Assembly: GCA_040954595.2 (NCBI GenBank)
Contig: CM082588.2
Location: 9,796,001-9,860,000, forward strand
Origin: Balanoglossus misakiensis
Taxonomy: Eukaryota; Hemichordata
Length of the DNA: 64,000 bases
Direction: 5' to 3'
Position 1 is the stretch's first letter. Every line of letters begins with the position of its first letter. Positions 55,451 to 64,000 of the stretch are shown here, piece after piece. The position numbers and the translations under genes were made by a program. The notes under the pieces were generated by a model. That model was not told the DNA's origin, did not search any database, and was given only the letters and a program-made list of their open reading frames with translations.

Positions 55451-57143
55451 GACGTGTACAACGCACGTTGCGACGCTAACACAAAGTTAGTCTTCCAAAT
55501 GTCTTCAGACGTACTAAAAACTGCTAAACTCGAACCACGTTCGAGCGACAAAAACAAATATTATCACCGAATTGTACCTTGACCAACTCGGCTGAACGAA
55601 GTTACAAAATTCGCAAAATTGAGCCAGACGAGAACACAACGTGTTTCGCTGGCGTAGGTCAACAGTGCAACTGAAGTTACTCATGCGCAGTGCTATCTCA
55701 TGTGGTTCCATGAGTGTGATGACGTAATAGAATTAAGATTTCTACATATACTAATAAAGAAGACAGGTTGATTCATCAATCATTGATGACATGTATTTGA
55801 AAAATTCATTCCAATATTGGCAATTTTGTTTGAATAAAATTGAGACAATATTTTCAGAATTTGTTTGCACTATATATCTTTTAAGCGAAAAATAATTTTT
55901 AAATCAAATTATGTAGTACTTTTTGTTGGAAAGCCTTATTCACAGACCCTTGCAATTTTTTATCCCTCAAGTTGAGGGGGGGGGGCAAAAGTAAGTATTT
56001 CTTAGCCCCCCCCCCCCCTTTAGCATTGGAGAGGGGGCAAGTGACCACCCCCTCCTGGTTCCTACGCCTAGAGAGGCGAAGTTGTGGAAATGTATGTCTG
56101 CTTGGGACCATTCTGCAACGCTTTGGGGTATAGTTTGTCACTGTCAGTGTGCCCTATAAGCCCATATGATGCACCACTGACTCACTAGTGACTCAAGGAA
56201 ATTATCCACAATACATGCAAAGCGCAGATTCAGAGAATTGTTTACAAATCTTCAAATTGACTCAAACCTTTAAAAAATTATGTTTGTTTAGAGAATACTG
56301 CAGGTAACATTGGCAAGCAGATATGACCTAACCATATCTAAATATGGAAATGTGAAAAGAAATAAACTATAGGAACATGCCCAATCAAGTGTCATGTGTC
56401 AAGGCAATCTTACAAGCAGTGCAACTTCTTTCAAGCAGCCCTGGGACAGACAGTCAGAGACACTCACTGACCTACCACTGGTAGTTAATAAAAGAATGGC
56501 TGGTGGTCTCTGTAACAGCTGGCCTATTACAGTTATGTAAACACGAATAATGTAAATTATCAGTGGGGTTTCACCCACCTCATGTAAAGAGTAACTTTCA
56601 AAGCAACTGGGCAAGTGGTTAACTATTAGATTACCAAAATATTTTTGTAATTTGCAGAAACCATCAAAGAAGATGAAAGCGACTATACTTTTTAAGCAGT
56701 CTTCTTACAAAAAAAGCCTTACGGCAAATAACAAGAAAAAGCTAGTCTGCCAGATGACAAATTCATGAATGGATTGCTGAACAGGTAATGTGATGAGCCT
56801 CATAAATTGCAATTCAATGTTTGACATTGTTGCAAGACTTAATCTTCACACTATTTTTTTGTGTTTCAGAAATCTTAGCAAAGAGCGATAATCCCAGTCT
56901 CTGTTATATTCTTTTTTTCCAAAATCACAATTCGTGGATAGTGGACTATATATCATTGTTTGAAGCTTTGACACCGGAGCAAACACAACTATATATAAAC
57001 ATATATACAAACATTTTGAAAATTAATGTGATGCATGATGCAACAGTAACTTGTTAATACCTATGCATAATGCTTCCCTTGTGTGTATTGCCTTGATGAG
57101 AAATCTATCACTACACTAATAAGATTTGATCTTTACTTTAAAG
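55451..57143. other. Intergenic sequence, few features
   Basis: The first 250 bp may be the DIRS-like element's own leader. A G-run and C-run pair (55977-55987, 56005-56021) with TCCTACGCC suggests a decayed MITE. Possible upstream exons of the next gene (about 56657-56770 and 56868-56960) have plausible acceptors but no recognisable protein. Confidence 0.35.
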
Positions 57144-60100
57144 ATTAGGAAAGAAATGAGCAGTTTTGGCAGGGTCGAGAGCAGACTAAAACAGCCACTG
57201 AGTAAGGAAACAGCTTCAGAGTTTTCGTGGCAGGAAATGCTGGAGGAAACATCAAAGCACCTGCCATTTTTTCACAATAATTTAGTTTGCAGACATGTGT
57301 GAACTATACAGTAAAATGTTTTGAAAAAAAACACTATGTTTATACAGACAGCTAGCACTTTGTAAAAATTTACCCCAGTAACCCAACTACATGTACATGT
57401 GTATACAGTGTATCTAAGTGTGTACCTGCACATGCTAGTGAAGTGCCCATTCATCATAGGGCAGTGGTGACTTTATTGTTTTTGGAATAATTCATAATTG
57501 TTGTTGCCTTCCAGAGTGACTTTGGTGGAAATGAAGCCGAAGCAATAGCAGAACAAGAACCAAATGTTGGAGGATATGACACTAGGCACAGTGGAGTACG
57601 ACAACGACTGTTTGTGAATGAAACAGATAACAATGATGACATTGTTGAAGGAATGCATCCATTGACTCTGCAAAAATGTAAGAACCAGTCTTTCCATTCC
57701 TTTAATATATAGATTTCTGCGTAACATTGGAACAACTTTTGTCAAACTTGGCATAAGTATGGCATGCATATATGCATGTCAATTTATTTTGTGAGATATT
57801 CAAATATGGCTACCAGGTATATCTCCTTCCAGATAAGTGGCATATCATGTTGTACCTGTCACAAACATGATTATAAACAATGACTGCCATCAGCACAATG
57901 AATATGAGTTCAGTGAACCATATCTTCCTATCTTAGAGGTGCCTGTGTCATTAATCGATGACTTGTTACTTTTGTGATTCATGGTTGACTTTATTTGATT
58001 CCTGTTTTGTCTTAACAGGTTCTGGATATGCCTTATGTTGGGACAATATCCAAACACTTAGTGTTGCAAGATATCAGTCCAGTCAACGGCAAAATACATT
58101 TCTTATGTGGGCATTGTCCTTTGCTGCTGTGAATTCGAGTCAGTTTCCGGGAATTGGACCAACTGGATACAGAGCCGACAAAGAAAGCAGCTGACCTCAG
58201 TATGGAATGTATCCTGCCATCTGCGCGTGATTGGGATTCACTGAGAACTAGAATGGAACTGTTAGTGACCAAAATCCTATGTAAACACATGGGTTATTTT
58301 GCTGAACTGACAGATATGGTACAAGACTACATCCCACATCAATTCATTGAAGAATCCAAGAATAAGAGTACAATTTTAAGTGCTGTCCAAATTATGATAA
58401 TCTTAATAGAATGTTTATATAAGTATGTGTGAACTTTATATTACTTTGTAAGATTGTGTGAAACTGTCATTGATACTGAAAACACTTCAAGTTAGAACAT
58501 CAAATTCAAGTCTAAAATAAACATGAAACATTAAAAAAATTAGTTTTTTTTTATGGAACTTTAAAAACTGCATGATTGAGCTCATGTGTATGTATACAAT
58601 GTAATTACTGTCCAATGATCAATACTTTAGTTGTAAAATTCATGGTTATTTTCAGATCAACTTAGGGGTCATCAGAGAAAATCCTGCCAGTAACAAAGGA
58701 GTTATTGCGATAATGAAACATTTAAAGCAGTATGTGCCAACAAGAACAGAAGGTCAACCATACACAATTCTGTGCCATGGTGATCAACTCTCTGCAGAGA
58801 GAATGGCAGAAGCCCGGCAGGCAATGGCACTTAATGAGGAACCCACTGACAGATTAATTAGTCTTGAACCTAACTGTCAGGATTTCCATGAACGGTGCAT
58901 AATTATGCAGGTAAAAACATTGTACTAAGCTGTGCAAGGTATATTTGTTTTAGGTTCTCAGTAATTAATTTCCTTGGCTGAATTGCTTACCGTGTTAATC
59001 TAGGAGTAGAACAATCATTGTTATTTATTTATTTTCAGGATACAATGGATCTTCTGTTCACTGGAAAAAGTGCGAATCAAGAGGGTACACTTTTGTATCT
59101 GAAAACTGTGTTTAACCATCGATATGTGAAGAAAAAGATCACAGACTGCATCAATCATGTGGATAATTTGTTGAATTTCACAACTGAAGCTATGGTAGTT
59201 TTGGCTGCAATGAAAGTTCTACAGGTAGATGACATTGACGAAATACACGAAAACGCACCTGGAGACAAAGTGGATCACCTGAAGGCTTTAGCTTCAGATG
59301 TTGTGTTGATGGTTTGGCTAATCATAGACTACAGGTCCATAAAAGAAGTGTTCACAGCTAATGATGGTGATGAGGATGATAGAGAATTCTGTATATGTGG
59401 CAGTACCGAGGGTTAGTGTCTGTCATTTATATATTAATATGCCATTACTTGGACCATATATTTGTTGCAATGACATGTAACTCACACTGAAAACAATGTA
59501 CTATGCTACCTATTTTTTAATTTTTTTTTTTTTTTTGGGGGGGGGGATCACATAAACTGCATTCACTGGGGAGTAAGTTATGTGAATTTTTAGCCCACAA
59601 TGAGGAGCTTATAATTTGGGTTGAACCTATCTAAACATCTGTGCGTGTTGTGCGTGTGTGCCTGTGTGTGTGTGTCTGTCTGTCTGTCTGTCTCTCCATC
59701 TGTGTCCAGCGGTATCTCCAATATATAATATTTGGTCAGTTACAACCAAACCCGCAAATATAACACAGAGCAGTTTGTGACACTGTTATGACTGTCCATA
59801 CACATTTTGGATGATTTTATAATCAATTACTGTGAAGTGGTCTATGGATTTTATCACTCAACCTTGAGAGTAGTAGCTATGTAACTTTTTTTAATGTCAT
59901 GCAGTCAATATAGTCAGCGAATAAAATGTGCTCTTCTCTATCATGTTTTTATTTCAGATTTGCCAGATTCGCCATGGATTGAATGTTCAGCAATGGGTAA
60001 CTGTCACAAGGGTCGTTGGTACCATTGCCAGTGCATGGACATAGATCAAGGGGACATACCTGAAGGAGATTGGTGGTGTTCTGGAAATTGTGAGCAATAC

Positions 60101-61990
60101 TCAATATACTGCTGCAAACAGGCTAAACCAGGAGCTGAGTGGATTGGTTGCTCTAATGAAGAAAACTGCTTGAATGGAGAATAGTTTCACTTAGAGTGCA
60201 AGGGATTAACAATTATACCTGGTATGAATTTCTAGTTTTACATACAAACATAAGCAACCCTGTTTGTGATAGTAAAATTCTGAAAATATTCAATGGTGGC
60301 CTTTTTCTCATGCATTTTTATGTATTTGTAACTTTACATGTAGTAGTCTGTGAGAATGGCTTGAAATCAACATCCTATACTACATGAGCAGAATTGTTTT
60401 ACCATCAATATGAGGATAAACATATTGGTATGAAATGATATCCTATGATACAGCTGACACTTTCTAATTGTTCGTAAATCTTGGGTTTTACTTCAATTTT
60501 TGAGGGTGACTGGTTTTGCAGCAATGAATGCAAAAGTGTGCAGCGTGGCAGTACAGCAAACATTGACCAAGTGGCTGAATACACAAGATGCTTGACATGG
60601 CGTGGGTTATATCAACTTGCTCACAAAGATGCTGAGAGACATGCTGATGGCGAGGGGATTATCTCAAACTGGAGACTGGATTTGTTACAGTTTTGGTGTA
60701 ATAACCATTACAAATATTTGATTCAAGGTCACAGGTTATTAGCTGGTAAGATAACTATCTAATCAGGACCCCTCTGCATTGATGGCAGATTTTCCACTTC
60801 AAGTCAAAAGTGACAATGTGAATAGAATTCTACCTGTATATTGAGGCACCTCTTTCTTACAGATTTTTTTTTGCTTCCTGAGGATGTTCATAATAGACAG
60901 ACTTCAATCCATTGATAATAATTATACGAAGAATTAATACAAACGTGGAAAAGAGAGTTTATTGACAACATTAAGAATTAAGACATAACATGTACAGGAT
61001 TGACAAGTAAGATAAAACCGATGAGGTAAATAAATTAAAACATTTCCTTTCCCAGGAGTAAATGGGTGGTTGCCAAAGAGACTCTCAGAAGAAATCAAGT
61101 GGAACCGAACAGTAAATATCCATGGAGACATTTGCAATACTGTGGCTTTGGATCTGGCCAATGAATTCTTGAATAACGAATTCAAACGTAGGTATTACAA
61201 ATAGTCCTTCATGTCATTAACATGTCTGATGGAACCAGCAAATTTTACACTGGGCTGCAGTGGATATTTTGGTGTAAATTTTCTCAATGAAATTGAAATT
61301 TTGATTTCAACCCACAGTCTAAGCTTCATCAGGGATTTTGAGCTCAATAAACAGTATCGTGTTCCCCTCAGTACATGGTATAAATACATGTATAAAGTTT
61401 ACGGTAAAGAAAAACTATATTTGGTTAACCTCCGAATAGGACAAGAAAGTAGGACAAAAGTTCTTGTTTTTGGACATGTCAAGCTCTTTTGTTTTTCCTG
61501 TAATTAATGACTTTGGTGAAATTTGATTTATTTGCTTTCTCAAAAATATGTGAAAATTTTGTAATATATTTATTACAATATGCCAATTATGATACCTAGA
61601 GTATTTATTTAGTAAATTTTGGTTCAATTTTTTGTCTCAGAAAATCCGAAGCGCTGTCTTGGTCAATACAATGATACACAAGTGGCAAGATGCTCAAGAC
61701 TTGTTGGTTCGCTTGGAAAGTCAATGGAGAAATTGTATTTTGATCAATTAGCAGACAAGTACCAATACACACCACATACCACCACTGGCGACACAACTAA
61801 AGATGTGAGAAAGTGTGTTAATATGTATAAATTAAAGGATTTATTTACAATAAAGCCGAACAGGGAGCAAAAGGCATTCTCAAAGTTTACACATGAAATA
61901 TCTGTGAAAAATCCTGAAAACCTAAAAGCAAGGTTTGTTAAGTACTCTAAACAACTGGATGCTGAAAAAAGATTACTGTTGCTACAGTAA
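57144..61990 (+). pseudogene. Spliced DUF6589-like gene with PHD fingers, disrupted
   Basis: Exons by GT-AG and phase: 57144-about 57270 (tentative, EFSWQEMLEETSKHLPFF), 57515-57677, 58019-about 58390, 58656-58910, 59039-59411, 59958-60221, 60503-60745, 61056-61187, 61641-61990 (stop). Phases agree across most junctions. The sequence follows animal DUF6589 proteins: CWDNIQTLSVARYQ, ILCHGDQLSAERM, WRLDLLQFWCNNHYKYLIQGHRLLAG, ARCSRLVGSLGKSME. Between them is a full PHD finger (CICG ... CSAMGNC ... HCQC ... WWCSGNC) and a second one. Lesions: a frame change in exon 58019 near 58153; TAG at 60182-60184 inside the second PHD finger where a Trp is expected; TG instead of AG before 60503; and no good donor after 58360. 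The function of DUF6589 is unknown. The PHD fingers suggest histone-tail binding. Host pseudogene or mobile remnant is undecided. Confidence 0.65.
59510..59700. repeat. Poly-T/G run and TG/TCTG microsatellite in an intron
   Basis: A T-run then G-run at about 59519-59547 and (TG)n followed by (TCTG)n at about 59650-59695, inside the intron between the PHD-encoding exons. Confidence 0.8.
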
Positions 61991-62396
61991 AGATCAGTAA
62001 AGATACAGAAAAATGTTCTAGAATCATATATGCCATTGGCAGGCTGTAATTTAGTACTGAATATAGTTTTATGGGCCTGTCATGAACAGAAGAACCTGTG
62101 TCTAAGTAGTCCTGTTTCATAAGTCAGGTCCATGACATATGTACCGACATCTGTGATTGGTCCATCTGGTAATCTTAGGTCCACTTGCGGCACGCTGATT
62201 GGAGGGACCTTATGTGTTAGGTCTTATCATTATGTATTATTCACTAGACCTTGTAGGTTAGGTCTTATTACTATGTATTATTCACTTTACAGCTCCTTGA
62301 TTGGTTAATGTGTAGGTCTGGTCCTCCAGTGTTCACTGCCTCATTATGCAGGACCTTGTAGGTTAGGTCTATCTATGTGTTCTGCGCCTCCCAACA
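61991..62396. other. 3' flank with a short repeated GTTAGGTCTTAT motif
   Basis: GTTAGGTCTTATNATTATGT followed by ATTATTCACT occurs twice (about 62216 and 62257), with further GGACCTT/AGGTCC pieces. No gene seen. Confidence 0.5.
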
Positions 62397-63785
62397 GAAT
62401 TCCGTAAATACACGAGGCTGTTTGGAAGCAACCATGGAAATTTTAGAACTATCTCTCGATCTACAGAGTCTTTAGTGGAAAACTTTCTTATGCACATAGG
62501 CCTATCTATGTGTTCTGTGCCTCACAACATCGGCAAATAAACGAGGCTGTTTGGAAACAACCATGGAAATTTTAGAACTATCCGTTGATCTAAAGTTGAA
62601 AAGTTTCTTATGCGCATAGGCCTATCTATGTGTTCAGCGCATCACAACAGAATTGTGTAAATGAACGAGGCTGTGTTTGGAAGCAACCATGGAAATTTTA
62701 GAACTATCTCTCGATCTACAGAGTCTAGTGGAAAACTTTATTATGCACATAGGCCTATCTATGTGTTCTGTGCCTCACAACATCGGTAAATAAACGAGGC
62801 TGTTTGGAAGCAACCATGGAAATTTTACAACTATCCGTCGATCTACAGAGTCTGGTGGAAAACTTTCTTATGCGCATAGGCCTATCACGTGTTCTGCGCC
62901 TCACAACAGAATGTTGTAAACAAACGAGGCTGTGTTTGGAAGCAACCATGGTAATTTTAGAACTATCCGTCGATCTACGGAGTCTAGTGGAAAACTTTCT
63001 TATGCGCATAGGCATATCTATGTGTTCTACGCATCACAACAGAATTCGGTACATAAACGAGGCTGTTTGGAAGCAACCATGGAAATTTTAGAACTATCTC
63101 TTGATCTACAGAGTCTAGTGGAAAACGTTCTTATGCACATAGGCCTATCTATGTGTTCTGCGCCTCACAACAGAATTCGGTATATAAACGAGGCTGTGTT
63201 TGGAAGCAACAATGGAAATTTTAGAACTATTCGTCGATCTACAGAGTCTAGTGGAAAATGTTCTTATGCGCATAGGCATATCTATGTGTTCTACGCATCA
63301 CAACAGAATTCGGTACATAAACGAGGCTATTTGGAAGCAACCATGGACATTTTAGAACTATCTCTTGATCTACAGAGTCTAGTGGAAAACGTTCTTATGC
63401 ACATAGGCCTATCTATGTGTTTTGCGCCTCACAACAGAATTCGGTATATAAACGAGGCTGTGTTTGGAAGCAACCATGGAAATTTTAGAACTATCCGTCG
63501 ATCTACAGTGTCTAGTGGAAAACGTTCTTATGCGCATAGGCCTATCTATGTGTTCTGCGCTTCACAACAGAATTTTGTAAACAAATGAGGCAGTGTTTGG
63601 AATCAACCATGGAAATTTTCGAACTATCTCTCGATCTACAGAGTCTAGTGGAAACATTTCTTATGCGCATAGGCCTATCATGTGTTATGCGCCTCACAAC
63701 AGAAATCGGTAAATAAACGAGGCTGTTTGGAAGCAACCATGGAAATTTTATAACTATCTCTCGATCTACAGAGTCTAGTGGAAAA
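62397..63785. repeat. 131-bp satellite array, about 10.5 units, with dimer order
   Basis: ACGAGGCTG recurs at 62412, 62541, 62665, 62794, 62924, 63057, 63188, 63321, 63452, 63585 (variant) and 63717: steps of 124-133 bp. Each unit includes AAGCAACCATGGAAATTTTA, GATCTACAGAGTCTAGTGGA and TATGCGCATAGGCCTAT. From 62541 to 63452, units reading CGAGGCTGTTTGG and CGAGGCTGTGTTTGG alternate, giving a ~262-bp dimer. Long ORFs across it are by-products of the repeat. Confidence 0.9.
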
Positions 63786-64000
63786 CTAATTAATACTGGG
63801 GCAAATATTACTGTAGCTCCTATTCGGTTGTTAGAGCTAGTACCCGCTCTTAAGAATTATCCGATGTTCAAGTCCAGATATAATTGTGTACAACCGGCAA
63901 ACGAAGACAAATTGAAGGTATTTGGATTTATGAAAATACCTGCTTTTATTGGGAATAAGCGTGTATTACTGTATGTTAATTTAGTTGAGTCTCTTCAGCA
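63786..64000 (+). pseudogene. pol: Partial gypsy Pol, second copy of the 13.6-kb family
   Basis: Reads LINTGANITVAPIRLLELVP and on through FMKIPAFIGNKRVLLYVNLV to the window edge. It is clearly related to 15101-15310 yet diverged (about two thirds of residues alike by eye). It begins within the protease, directly after a satellite unit, so its 5' part is missing or displaced. It shares Asn at the protease catalytic position (63792-63794). It continues beyond the window, so its state is unknown. Confidence 0.85.

Noticed and set aside
60196-60387. 63-codon ORF after the TAG in the PHD gene
   Set aside because: Out of the phase required by the flanking exons and beginning inside the exon; not a separate gene.
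62804-63588. Open reading frames of 95 and 218 codons
   Set aside because: They follow the satellite units, shift register with unit length, and have no domain; by-products of the repeat.
1-64000. Bacterial-type features (operons, riboswitches, rho-independent terminators)
   Set aside because: Introns, LTR retrotransposons and animal-type transposons show a eukaryotic genome; hairpins found are repeat ends.

Overview
The window looks like accessory, transposon-dense DNA from an invertebrate animal, most likely a marine deuterostome (amphioxus, hemichordate or echinoderm grade). Reasons: GT-AG spliced genes; a Ty3/gypsy element whose integrase lies before the reverse transcriptase (Gmr1 type, described from deuterostomes); an OTU-bearing Helitron protein of the animal type; a DIRS-like gag; and many MITE-like and minisatellite repeats. 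I cannot name the species. I saw no rRNA, tRNA, CRISPR array or prokaryotic operon.

Layout. 1-2.1 kb: a degenerate tandem repeat, a CCHC-knuckle ORF and a short repeat pair. 2.15-4.2 kb and 9.06-10.3 kb: two members of a repeat family with a hairpin at one end and a roughly 240-bp minisatellite inside. 4.8-6.7 kb: an inverted-repeat-bounded segment with a possible first exon. 7.1-9.0 kb: a broken pogo/Tigger transposase. 11.4-13.6 kb: a 574-bp tandem repeat carrying a solo LTR. 13.64-18.69 kb: a decayed Ty3/gypsy element. 19.1-25 kb: minisatellite and TTAA-bounded MITEs. 20.3-38.6 kb, minus strand: a nine-exon gene for an RPA70-like OB-fold protein, with a duplicated three-exon block and a first intron invaded by a Harbinger-like MITE that itself carries a Gmr1-like retrotransposon. 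38.65-40.88 kb: a candidate divergent control region with 5' untranslated exons. 40.88-54.18 kb: an OTU-Helitron ORF cut in two by a fresh 7.9-kb LTR retrotransposon with an RRM-like and PNMA-like Gag. 54.27-55.45 kb, minus strand: a DIRS-like gag. 57.1-62.0 kb: a spliced PHD-finger gene of DUF6589 type with several breaks. 62.4-63.79 kb: a 131-bp satellite that abuts a second copy of the first gypsy family, running off the window.

The nesting gives a relative history. The OTU-Helitron gene and the RPA-like gene are old and start back-to-back. The MITE entered the RPA-like gene, then the Gmr1-like element entered the MITE (LTRs almost identical). The PNMA-like element entered the Helitron (LTRs with no difference seen). 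The Helitron lacks its helicase and has a changed Rep histidine, so it is probably dead. The PNMA-like element has all of its enzymatic motifs and a canonical -1 slippery heptamer, and looks recently active.
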